Assembly: GCA_944325075.1 (NCBI GenBank)
Contig: CALUYU010000025.1
Coordinates: forward strand, 1-33,932
Length of the DNA: 33,932 nt
Direction of reading: 5' to 3'
Source of the DNA: Candidatus Gastranaerophilales bacterium
GTDB lineage: Bacteria > Cyanobacteriota > Vampirovibrionia > Gastranaerophilales > Gastranaerophilaceae
Shown here: positions 15,491-22,900 of the stretch, one piece after another
Position numbering within the stretch: the first letter of the stretch is position 1
Layout of the letters: each line of letters starts with the position of its first letter
Position numbers and translations under genes: made by a program
Notes under the pieces: model-generated
The model's input: the letters and a program-made list of their open reading frames with translations, nothing else
Database searches by the model: none
Told to the model about the DNA's origin: nothing

Positions 15491-16729
15491 TTAATTTTGG
15501 GACACTTTATCGAGAATGTGTCTTAACGCAATTTTAACATGAGCATAATTAAGTCCGCCTTGCATATATGCTACATAAGGCGGCCGCATAGGACCGTCAG
15601 CAGAAAGTTCAATAGTTGAACCCTCAATGAACGTACCTCCTGCCATTATTACTTTATCCTCATATCCCGGAATATATTCAGGTATCGGAGTTACATAGCC
15701 GTTAACCGGAGACAGAGACTGAATTGTTCTGCAAAACTGTTCTAACGGCTCAGGCGCCCCAAAAGTAATATTCTGAATAATATCAGTACGTTTTTCCCAA
15801 TACTTTGGATAAGAATCATAGCCGATTTCATCAAATATTTTTGAGGCTAAAACAGCTCCCTTAACGGCTTCTGAAACAACGGAAGGAGCCATAAACAAAC
15901 CCTGAAAAATAAGCCTGTGCTGATTAAACATTGCTCCGCCTTCAGAACCGATTCCCGGGGCTGTAAGTCTTATTGCAGAGCGTTCAACCAAAAGTTCTTT
16001 ACCCGCAATATATCCGCCGGCTTCAACAATACCGCCTCCTGCATTCTTTATCAAGGAACCGGCAATTAAATCTGCTCCGGCCTCAACAGGTTCCCTTGAA
16101 TCGACAAATTCTCCGTAACAGTTATCAACAAAACAAATGCAATCCGGATTTTTAGACTTTACAATTTTACAAATTTTTTCAATATCATCTATTGTCAAAG
16201 ATTTTCGGATAGAATACCCCTTTGAACGTTGAATTAAAGCCATGGTAACTGACTTATCTATTCTGTTTTGTATTTCATCGAAATCAACTTCTTGGCCATT
16301 TTTTAAGGGAATTTCTTCATATAAAACACCGTTGCCTATTAAAGAAGAGCGTTTTGTTTCTTCATCCCCCATTGTTCCGATGACTTCACGCATTGTATCA
16401 TAAGGCTCACCAGCAACAGAAACAAGTTTGTCTCCGTATTTAAGGTTTCCAAATAAAGCGCAGGCCAATGTATGGGTTCCGGAAACGAAATGAACTCTTA
16501 CCAGCGCTTTCTCTGCCCTAAATACCTGCGCAAAAACTTTATCTAAAACTTCCCTACCCAAATCATCATGGCCATAACCGGAAACAGTATAAAAATGTTC
16601 CGGCGCAACCTTATTATCAATAAATGCCTTTAAAACTTTTTCCTGGTTAAAATCCCTTATCTCATCAATTTTAGCAAACTGTTCCCGCAGATCGCTTTCT
16701 GCCTGCTTTATTATTTCACGGCTGTTCAT
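15491..16729 (-). CDS. Methionine gamma-lyase-family (PF06838) PLP enzyme, YnbB-like
   Basis: A 412-aa fold-type I PLP protein of the family annotated as methionine gamma-lyase or, in older databases, aluminium resistance protein. The family start is recognisable (YTVSGYGHDDLGRE near residue 47), as is VRVHFVSGTHTL (about 77). The lysine expected to bind PLP is K228, in GSLIKNAGGGI. The RLTAPGIGSEGG block near 256 is also typical. The substrate is not established for most members; sulfur amino-acid lyase activity is the usual assumption. A ribosome-binding site AAAGGG lies 6 nt before the ATG. It is tandem with the glucan-phosphorylase-family gene, but the 217-bp gap argues against one operon. 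Confidence 0.85.
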   Translation of the reverse strand: MNSREIIKQAESDLREQFAKIDEIRDFNQEKVLKAFIDNKVAPEHFYTVSGYGHDDLGREVLDKVFAQVFRAEKALVRVHFVSGTHTLACALFGNLKYGDKLVSVAGEPYDTMREVIGTMGDEETKRSSLIGNGVLYEEIPLKNGQEVDFDEIQNRIDKSVTMALIQRSKGYSIRKSLTIDDIEKICKIVKSKNPDCICFVDNCYGEFVDSREPVEAGADLIAGSLIKNAGGGIVEAGGYIAGKELLVERSAIRLTAPGIGSEGGAMFNQHRLIFQGLFMAPSVVSEAVKGAVLASKIFDEIGYDSYPKYWEKRTDIIQNITFGAPEPLEQFCRTIQSLSPVNGYVTPIPEYIPGYEDKVIMAGGTFIEGSTIELSADGPMRPPYVAYMQGGLNYAHVKIALRHILDKVSQN

Positions 16730-16859
16730 AATATCCCTTTTCTAAAAAAATTATTTAAACAAAATTAATATAAAAAAAAAAAATAACTAAGTCAAACACA
16801 ATTTTACAATTAACAAAGTTTTATTATAATTAAGGAAAAGATTAGGGAAATAATCATAA

Positions 16860-17219
16860 ATGGGTGTAATATACAAAATTATAGGGAATACTAAATCATA
16901 CTGGCCCAAGTGCCAGTCATTCATAACTGCCCAGTCCAAAAATATCAGAGGTGATTTGGGATCAAGCATTAAGCATTATAAAACAAATGCCCAAAATGGC
17001 TGGCAAATAGGAAAAAGGCTTTCACAAGTCAAACATATGTCCAAATATAAATCTTTTTACACTAAAATATATTCATCCATAGCAAAAACCAGATTTCGAA
17101 AAGAAGATATTCCTGCTTTAATGGGCGGGATTGGAGCAATTTCGCCACTTCCGGGAGGAACCGTGCTTGGATATGTAATCGGAAAAATTCTTCACAGATG
17201 TTTAAAAATATTTAAATAA
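16860..17219 (+). CDS. Small basic protein with Gly-rich hydrophobic C-terminus, unknown function
   Basis: A 119-aa protein. The first 80 residues are polar and basic with no recognised domain. The end, IPALMGGIGAISPLPGGTVLGY (from about residue 87), is a Gly/Pro-broken hydrophobic segment that could insert in a membrane as a hairpin. Short proteins ending this way occur widely as uncharacterised proteins in cyanobacterial-type genomes, but I cannot name a family. It has a promoter (TTTACA, 16-nt spacer, TATAAT ending near 16830), a TTAGGG ribosome-binding site and a strong terminator, so it is probably a single-gene unit. Confidence 0.7.
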   Translation: MGVIYKIIGNTKSYWPKCQSFITAQSKNIRGDLGSSIKHYKTNAQNGWQIGKRLSQVKHMSKYKSFYTKIYSSIAKTRFRKEDIPALMGGIGAISPLPGGTVLGYVIGKILHRCLKIFK

Positions 17220-17223
17220 CAGA

Positions 17224-17251
17224 ACGGCCCGGATTTAAAAATCCGGGCCGT
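17224..17251. terminator. Bidirectional terminator between the small + gene and atpG
   Basis: A perfect 13-bp stem, ACGGCCCGGATTT (17224-17236) and AAATCCGGGCCGT (17239-17251), with a 2-nt loop. It lies between convergent stops at 17219 and 17276. The T-tracts are short on both sides, but the stem is very stable. Confidence 0.8.
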
Positions 17252-17275
17252 CTTATAATCAACATATAATAATTG

Positions 17276-18208
17276 TTATCCCATCTGAGCATTGGCCCCG
17301 GAAACAACTTCAACTATTTCCTGAGTAATTGCCCACTGACGTGATTTATTATACTCAACAGAAAGAGTTTCAATCATTTTTTCTGCATTGGTTGTTGCAG
17401 AAGACATAGCAGTCATTCTTGAAGCCAACTCGCTTGCCTGAGCCTCCAAAAGTGATTGATAAATTATATTTGTAACATACATAGGCACAACCTTTTGAAG
17501 AATATGATGCATATCAGGTTCAAACTCCATAAGCGGATCTACAACATTATCGCCCGGAGTTTCAGAATCCTCGTCAAAATTGGTTAATGGTAGAACTTCC
17601 CATTCCTCAACAAAATAGCTCATCATATTTTTGAAACGAGTTGTCACTATTTCAATTTTGTCAATTTTACCATCTACAAAATAAGCAGCAAGATCTTCCG
17701 TAACAAGTTTCGCCGCCTCAGGAGTAGGATTATTAGCAATATTCAAATATGTTTTTACTATTTCACAGTTATAGTTTCCAACTTTGCGCTTAAGTGCCGC
17801 ATTCCCCTTTTGTCCAATCACAAAAAGATAAGTTTTTACACCATTATTATAATATTCTTCAATTTTCTTTAATGTTTTTCTTACAACATTAGCATTATAC
17901 GCTCCTGCCAAACCCTTATTAGATGTATTAACCAATAAACCTACAGCCTTAATTTCTCTTCTCTGTAAAAGTGCAGGATAATCATCCACCGGAGATTTTA
18001 TTTTCAAACTTGCAGAACTAAAATCTCCCACAGAATTTAGCAGTTTTCTAAACATGGTATTTAGACTTTGCGTAAATGGACGTGAAGCTTTAACAGTATT
18101 TTCCGCTTTTTTAACTTTTGCGGAAGCAACCATTTTCATAGCTCTTGTAATCTTTTTGGTGCTTTCGACACTTTGTATTCTGTTTTTAATATCTTTTAAA
18201 TTAGTCAT
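17276..18208 (-). CDS. atpG: ATP synthase F1 gamma subunit
   Basis: A 310-aa rotor shaft of F1. The N-terminal helix LKDIKNRIQSVESTKKITRA and the C-terminal helix ending NKSRQWAITQEIVEVVSGA are canonical. The central region runs straight from YFVEEWEVLPL to the MHHILQKVVPMYV helix. It lacks the roughly 35-residue insert that inhibits ATP hydrolysis in photosynthetic cyanobacteria and plastids. This agrees with a non-photosynthetic sister lineage. It is the last gene of the cluster, followed by the terminator at 17224-17251. Confidence 0.95.
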   Translation of the reverse strand: MTNLKDIKNRIQSVESTKKITRAMKMVASAKVKKAENTVKASRPFTQSLNTMFRKLLNSVGDFSSASLKIKSPVDDYPALLQRREIKAVGLLVNTSNKGLAGAYNANVVRKTLKKIEEYYNNGVKTYLFVIGQKGNAALKRKVGNYNCEIVKTYLNIANNPTPEAAKLVTEDLAAYFVDGKIDKIEIVTTRFKNMMSYFVEEWEVLPLTNFDEDSETPGDNVVDPLMEFEPDMHHILQKVVPMYVTNIIYQSLLEAQASELASRMTAMSSATTNAEKMIETLSVEYNKSRQWAITQEIVEVVSGANAQMG

Positions 18209-18226
18209 TACATTACCTTTTTGTTA

Positions 18227-18436
18227 CTATAAAATCAACAATAAAAGAATAATTGCAAGAAGAATTATCCCAACCCAAAAACCAATACGGCAGCGGTCAA
18301 GAATCTTTAAACAGTTCAAGCTATTATTACAAACAATTACACCGTTTTCTTCTTTCATGCACTCAAGGCATAATGCTTTACCGCAAGCCTTACATATACC
18401 AAAAGCATCTCTGTCATGATGATTATAACATTTCAT
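18227..18436 (-). CDS. Small zinc-binding membrane protein (B-box-like) inside the ATP synthase operon
   Basis: A 69-aa protein. Residues 3-36 carry a Cys/His pattern (C3, H6/H7, C15, C18, C23, C26, C36) of the kind found in bacterial B-box-type zinc-finger proteins. One transmembrane helix follows at about 52-69 (IGFWVGIILLAIILLLLIL). It lies 17 bp after atpA and 18 bp before atpG on the same strand, so it must be co-transcribed with them. No ATP synthase gene cluster I know carries such a gene here. The role is unknown; assembly or membrane anchoring is only a guess. It has a reasonable ribosome-binding site (AAAGGAG, 18442-18448). Confidence 0.75.
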   Translation of the reverse strand: MKCYNHHDRDAFGICKACGKALCLECMKEENGVIVCNNSLNCLKILDRCRIGFWVGIILLAIILLLLIL

Positions 18437-18453
18437 AATTTTTCTCCTTTAAC

Positions 18454-19965
18454 TTAAAAAGTTTTCTTAAAAGACTGTATGGCTTCTTTTAAATGATTTT
18501 TATCATCATCGGATAAAGCTTTTCCTTCGTTTAATTGAGCCATCAAGTCCTTAATATTGGCATTTAAGTATACAAACAAATCAGATCTGAATCTGGCAAT
18601 ATCAGTATTTGCAATGTCATCAAGCAAACCTTCATTAGCCGCAAACAGAATACAAACCTGCTCTGCAACGCTCAAAGGTTTATATTGAGGCTGCTTAAGC
18701 ACTTCAGTAAGTTTTTCACCTCTTAAAAGCTGATTTTTAGTGGCCTGATCAAGGTCTGATGCGAATTGTGCAAAAGCTTCCAATTCTCTGTATTGAGCCA
18801 AATCAAGTCTTAACTTACCCGAAACCTGCTTAATACCCTTTGTCTGAGCGGCACCGCCAACACGTGAAACGGAAATACCAGCGTTAATAGCCGGACGGAC
18901 GCCCGAATTAAATAAGTTTGACTCAAGGAAAATCTGACCGTCTGTAATTGAAATTACGTTTGTTGGAATGTAAGCGGACACGTCACCTGCCTGGGTTTCA
19001 ATAATAGGCAACGCCGTAATACTTCCTCCGCCCAGCTCATCATTCAATTTAACGGCACGCTCAAGAAGTCTTGAATGTAAGTAGAATACATCTCCCGGAT
19101 AAGCTTCACGGCCAGGTGGTCTTTTAAGTAGAAGACTCATTGCACGATAAGCCTGAGCATGCTTACTCAAGTCATCATAAACAATTAATACATCTTTACC
19201 CTGCTCCATAAATTCTTCCCCGATTGTAACACCTGAGAAAGGAGCAATATATTGAAGCGGAGCAGCCTCATTTGCTGTAGCCGAAACAATTATTGAATAT
19301 TCCATTGCCCCGTGTTCTTCCAGAGTTTTTGCAATCTGAGCAACAGTTGATGCCTTCTGACCAATAGCTACATAAATACAGATAACACCCTGCCCTTTTT
19401 GGTTAATAATAGTATCTAAGGCAATAGCTGTTTTCCCTGTCTGACGGTCACCAATAATTAACTCACGCTGACCGCGTCCAATCGGGGTAAGAGCGTCAAT
19501 TGCCGTTAAACCGGTTTGTAAAGGCTGATGAACCGATTTTCTTGTAACAATCCCCGGAGCAACACGCTCAATAGGGCGGGTTTTAGAATATTCGTACTCA
19601 CCTTTTCCATCCAAAGGTTTCCCTGTAGGGTCAACAATTCTACCAATAAGACCATCACCAACCGGAACAGAAGCAATTCTTCCGGTCGTTTTAACGGTCA
19701 TACCCTCTTTAATATGAGTATATTCACCCAAAATTACAACACCAACATTGTCCTCATCAAGGTTCATCGTAATTCCGAGTGTATCATTACCATCTTCAAA
19801 TACAACAAGCTCACTTGCCATTACATTTCGTAAGCCGTATATGCGGGCAATACCATCTCCAATTTCTATTACACTACCGGTATTGGCAACTTCGGTTTGC
19901 ACCTCGAAATTTTCGATTTTACTTTTAATTATAGAGCTTATTTCATCAGGTTTAATTACTGCCAT
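18454..19965 (-). CDS. atpA: ATP synthase F1 alpha subunit
   Basis: A 503-aa non-catalytic nucleotide-binding subunit of F1, full length. The Walker A motif GDRQTGKT is at 172-179. The beta-barrel start ([10 protein letters not shown]), [10 protein letters not shown] and the [11 protein letters not shown] region are all canonical. The C-terminal helical domain is present. It begins 18 bp after atpH and is part of the F-type operon. The beta and epsilon genes that should partner it are not in the window; in cyanobacteria they form a separate operon. Confidence 0.97.
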   Translation of the reverse strand: MAVIKPDEISSIIKSKIENFEVQTEVANTGSVIEIGDGIARIYGLRNVMASELVVFEDGNDTLGITMNLDEDNVGVVILGEYTHIKEGMTVKTTGRIASVPVGDGLIGRIVDPTGKPLDGKGEYEYSKTRPIERVAPGIVTRKSVHQPLQTGLTAIDALTPIGRGQRELIIGDRQTGKTAIALDTIINQKGQGVICIYVAIGQKASTVAQIAKTLEEHGAMEYSIIVSATANEAAPLQYIAPFSGVTIGEEFMEQGKDVLIVYDDLSKHAQAYRAMSLLLKRPPGREAYPGDVFYLHSRLLERAVKLNDELGGGSITALPIIETQAGDVSAYIPTNVISITDGQIFLESNLFNSGVRPAINAGISVSRVGGAAQTKGIKQVSGKLRLDLAQYRELEAFAQFASDLDQATKNQLLRGEKLTEVLKQPQYKPLSVAEQVCILFAANEGLLDDIANTDIARFRSDLFVYLNANIKDLMAQLNEGKALSDDDKNHLKEAIQSFKKTF

Positions 19966-19983
19966 GATTACCTCTTTCAGTTT

Positions 19984-20541
19984 TTATTTTAACATCAAAC
20001 TTTTACTTAAATTATCAATACGCGTTTTCAAACTCATATCAATAACATCATCATTAACTTTAACCGTAAGCCCGGCTATAATACTCTCATCCTTCTCCCA
20101 ATCCGGTAAAATTGTTTTATTGAGTTTAGCCGATAATTTTTCCAAAATTCTATTTTTTTGTTCTTCCGTAAGATCTATTGCCGATACAATTTTTACCGGT
20201 TGAATATTATTAAGTTCATTCAACTTTTCAGTAAAATCAGCACAAATTTGCGGAAATTCGTTAATCCGTTTTTTCTCAACAAGAATTTTTAAAAAATTAA
20301 GAATATCTTCACAGACCTTACCGCTGAAAATCGAAACTAAAATATCAATTTTAACACCGTCATTAATAGATGGATTGAGAATTACCGAACGTAAATCCTC
20401 TGAGTTGTCAAAAGCATATGATACAGTTGCCAAATCTTCCGACAATTTTTCAAAAGATTCCCGTTGATCCTTTCCAAGGTCTATAAGAGCTTCGGAGTAA
20501 TTTTTTGCTGCTAATGAAATTTTTTCAAATGATTTTACCAT
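19984..20541 (-). CDS. atpH: ATP synthase delta subunit (OSCP)
   Basis: A 185-aa peripheral-stalk protein that ties the b/b' dimer to the top of F1. Length and layout fit: an N-terminal helical bundle, then LDKTILP-like and GLTVKVNDDVIDMSLKTRID in the C-terminal part, matching the family G-x-x-V-x-x-G-D-x-v-iD-gS segment. It starts 2 nt after atpF. Sequence is poorly conserved in this family, so the call also rests on position between b and alpha. Confidence 0.92.
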   Translation of the reverse strand: MVKSFEKISLAAKNYSEALIDLGKDQRESFEKLSEDLATVSYAFDNSEDLRSVILNPSINDGVKIDILVSIFSGKVCEDILNFLKILVEKKRINEFPQICADFTEKLNELNNIQPVKIVSAIDLTEEQKNRILEKLSAKLNKTILPDWEKDESIIAGLTVKVNDDVIDMSLKTRIDNLSKSLMLK

Positions 20542-20543
20542 AA

Positions 20544-21053
20544 CTATATTGTTACCTTATCTAATTCATCAATACTTTCATCAATATACTTATCATGTAG
20601 TGACGGATCTTGCTGCAATTTAAGTTTTACAAATTTTCTTGCAAGATCAACAGATGAATTTGCAGTCTCCAGAGTAAGCGAGGTAAAAAGAGTTTTTTCC
20701 TCGGCCTCCACAACTTTTTTTGCATTATTTTCAATCTGGCTGATTTTCCGTCTTGTTACCTCTTCAATAGATCTGGCAATATTTTCTGCACGCTCATGAG
20801 CAAGTGAAAGCTTTTCAGAAATTTCATCTTGAATGTGTTCAATTTTAGATTTAGCGCCGTGGAAATAATTCATTGCACTCTCTTTAGCCAGTTTTGAGTC
20901 TTCAATTTTGGTTATAATTTCTGTTTTTAACTTTTCAAGCGCATCTGCAACTTTTAGTTTTTGCATAATAACAGCAAGAATTACAACAAGAACAATGAAG
21001 TTGAAAGTATTTGATTCAAGTATTAATGTCCACAAATTGCTTATGTCATTCAT
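20544..21053 (-). CDS. atpF: ATP synthase F0 subunit b
   Basis: A 169-aa peripheral-stalk subunit. One N-terminal transmembrane helix (about 11-30, after LILESNTFNF, matching the ETN-x-IN motif of cyanobacterial b) is followed by a long charged helix rich in Lys and Glu to about residue 145. It overlaps the upstream b' gene by 4 bases (ATGA), indicating translational coupling. Having b and b' as separate genes is typical of cyanobacteria and some other photosynthetic or related lineages. Confidence 0.92.
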   Translation of the reverse strand: MNDISNLWTLILESNTFNFIVLVVILAVIMQKLKVADALEKLKTEIITKIEDSKLAKESAMNYFHGAKSKIEHIQDEISEKLSLAHERAENIARSIEEVTRRKISQIENNAKKVVEAEEKTLFTSLTLETANSSVDLARKFVKLKLQQDPSLHDKYIDESIDELDKVTI

Positions 21054-21511
21054 AATTTAATTCCATTCAATTGGGTCGTATCATCAATTTTAACATCAAA
21101 TCCCAAAACTTTAGACGAAATACGTTCTGCAAGCCCAAGAACTTTAGAGTCAAGTTCAGACTTGGCAGAAATTCTTTCATCAGCAAGTGCGGACTTTCTG
21201 TTTTTAATTTCTTCTGCCGACTTTGAGGCAGCTTCAGAAGTCAAAACTTTACTATCGGCATTGGATCTGTCCATTTTATCAGTAATAATTTTTCTTGACT
21301 GATCTTCAGCCTCAGCAAGCTTTTCATCCCGTTCACGGAGTATTTGTTCAGCATCACTGTTAAATTTTTCAGCTTCATGGTAGTTGCCATCCAAGATTTC
21401 TTTTCTCTCACATACAACATTAGTAAGGGGGGTATAGAAAATCTTGTTCATTATAGCAACGAACACTAAAAAACTTATAACTGATACTAAAAAAGTAGCA
21501 TTAAATTCCAT
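21050..21511 (-). CDS. ATP synthase F0 subunit b'
   Basis: A 153-aa paralogue of subunit b, placed between c and b as in cyanobacterial operons. A membrane helix near the N-terminus (about 5-22) precedes the motif NKIFYTPLTNVVCERKEIL, which corresponds to the family N-x-x-FYKPL-x-x-x-x-x-x-R. A long alanine/glutamate-rich coiled-coil helix follows. It would form a heterodimer with b in the peripheral stalk. It is called b' rather than b from this FY-x-PL signature and gene order. Confidence 0.92.
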   Translation of the reverse strand: MEFNATFLVSVISFLVFVAIMNKIFYTPLTNVVCERKEILDGNYHEAEKFNSDAEQILRERDEKLAEAEDQSRKIITDKMDRSNADSKVLTSEAASKSAEEIKNRKSALADERISAKSELDSKVLGLAERISSKVLGFDVKIDDTTQLNGIKL

Positions 21512-21532
21512 AATTTAACTCCGTTTCAACGA

Positions 21533-21760
21533 TTATTTACCCAACAACAGGAAGGCGATAACGAATGCATACAATGCACAAGCTTCAGCAAGAGCAGCAC
21601 CAAGAAGGAAGAAACCAAATGCCTTACCTGCAACTTCCGGCTGGCGGGAAACAGCATCCATCAAACCTTTAGTAGCAACACCAATACCAAGTCCGGCACC
21701 AATTGCGCCAAAACCAATTGCAATACCTGCACCTAATTGAGCTAATTGTAAATTTTCCAT
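21533..21760 (-). CDS. atpE: ATP synthase F0 subunit c
   Basis: A 75-aa proteolipid with two membrane helices joined by the RQPE polar loop (39-42). The ion-carrying carboxylate is E59 in GAALAEACALY. E59 is followed by Ala rather than Ser/Thr, and the Gln of the Na+-site motif in helix 1 is absent (AGLGIGVAT). This points to proton rather than sodium coupling. Helix 1 is Gly-rich as expected for ring packing. A strong ribosome-binding site (AAAAAGGAG) lies before the start, fitting the high copy number of c in the ring. Confidence 0.96.
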   Translation of the reverse strand: MENLQLAQLGAGIAIGFGAIGAGLGIGVATKGLMDAVSRQPEVAGKAFGFFLLGAALAEACALYAFVIAFLLLGK

Positions 21761-21804
21761 AATTTTTTCTCCTTTTTTATTATATTAATTAACGTATATT
21801 TATC

Positions 21805-22494
21805 TTAATGTTCTTCACCTGTTGCCGAACCAACATATGCAATCGTCAGCATCATAAATACTGTCGCCTGAATGAATGCAACCAGGATTTCAAATAGCAT
21901 AACCGGTAGCGGAGCAAAGTAGGCGCTTGCAGCCAAAGCTATTGATACAAGAATTTCTCCTGCAAATATGTTTGCAAAAAGTCGGATTGCCAAACTTAAA
22001 GGTCTTGTTACCATTTCTAAAAGTTCAACAAGCGCCATTACAATACTCACAAAAGAAAAATCATGCAAGAAGAACTTAGGTCCCTTTTTTAATAAGCCTG
22101 CGCCGACATAATAAATTAAAACTATTATGGCCATAGCCGCCGTCATATTTATATCATTGGTAGGAGAAGCTAATTCTCCTTGTTTAATATGAATAATTCT
22201 TAGAGGAAGCTGCCCCATCAAATTAGCAAATAAAATAAATAAAAACAGAGAAGCCACAAGAGGCACATGCTGTTTATTATCCGCCGGCATCATCGTATCC
22301 ATGACACCCCAGAAAAAGCTCATAACTTTTTCGCAAAAAGCTTGAAGTTTGCCCGGTACAACGGACAAATTACGGGTAGCAATAAATGCAAAAATTATAA
22401 GGCAAATCATTGCAAACCACATTGTAAAAATTGTATCAAGATTTACCGTAAATGAATGCCCCGCAACGCTAAAAGTATATAACCAATGTTCCAT
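21805..22494 (-). CDS. atpB: ATP synthase F0 subunit a
   Basis: A 229-aa membrane subunit forming the proton half-channels with the c-ring. The essential arginine is R171, in LSLAIRLFANIFAGEI. Five or so membrane helices are visible from residue 24 to the C-terminus. It is the first gene of the cluster; no atpI precedes it, unlike in many cyanobacteria. A ribosome-binding site AGGGAGAG lies 6 nt before the ATG, and a promoter at 22517-22544 is upstream. Confidence 0.95.
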   Translation of the reverse strand: MEHWLYTFSVAGHSFTVNLDTIFTMWFAMICLIIFAFIATRNLSVVPGKLQAFCEKVMSFFWGVMDTMMPADNKQHVPLVASLFLFILFANLMGQLPLRIIHIKQGELASPTNDINMTAAMAIIVLIYYVGAGLLKKGPKFFLHDFSFVSIVMALVELLEMVTRPLSLAIRLFANIFAGEILVSIALAASAYFAPLPVMLFEILVAFIQATVFMMLTIAYVGSATGEEH

Positions 22495-22516
22495 ATATCA
22501 CTCTCCCTATAAAACA

Positions 22517-22544
22517 ATCGTAACACGTAAAAAAAAAGTTGCAA
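22517..22544 (-). promoter_or_regulatory. Promoter of the ATP synthase operon
   Basis: Minus strand: TTGCAA, a 16-nt spacer, and TACGAT preceded by TGT, giving an extended -10. The spacer contains a T9 run, and further T-runs lie upstream, possibly an UP-like element. The leader to the atpB ATG is about 15 nt and carries AGGGAGAG. Confidence 0.6.
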
Positions 22545-22681
22545 ATTTTTTTTTTTTAATCCATTGACATTGTTGAATATACAGCATTTGATAAGAATTG
22601 TTAAATTTAAATTAAATATTTTAAAGTTACCGGAACATAATTCCGAATATAAATACGAACTGAATTTTTACTGTGTGGGAA

Positions 22682-22900
22682 ATGACAAATTTGGATATCG
22701 GAAAGAAAAATTTTAATATTGATCAGCTTAGAGAAGGTTTAAAAATTGACAGAAACAATAAATTTTTGAAGCAATATGACCTTGACGGGAACAGCATTTT
22801 CTCAGCAAATGAGCTTGCTGCGCTAAAGAAAGACCTGGAAACCGCGGCCGGCAATGATAAAAAAACTACAGAGAGAAGAAGCTGTAAAACTTTTAGCTGA
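22682..22900 (+). CDS. N-terminal EF-hand piece of a frameshifted large protein
   Basis: An open frame of 72 residues from ATG 22682 (a GTG at 22673 is possible). It contains a 12-residue EF-hand calcium loop, DLDGNSIFSANE (about residues 34-45), with Asp, Asp, Asn, Ser and a final Glu at the coordinating positions. It runs out of frame at A7 (22859-22865). Removing one A joins it to the 1113-residue frame that follows. It is therefore probably the true N-terminus of the next gene rather than a separate gene. No clear ribosome-binding site precedes either start. Confidence 0.6.
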   Translation: MTNLDIGKKNFNIDQLREGLKIDRNNKFLKQYDLDGNSIFSANELAALKKDLETAAGNDKKTTERRSCKTFS

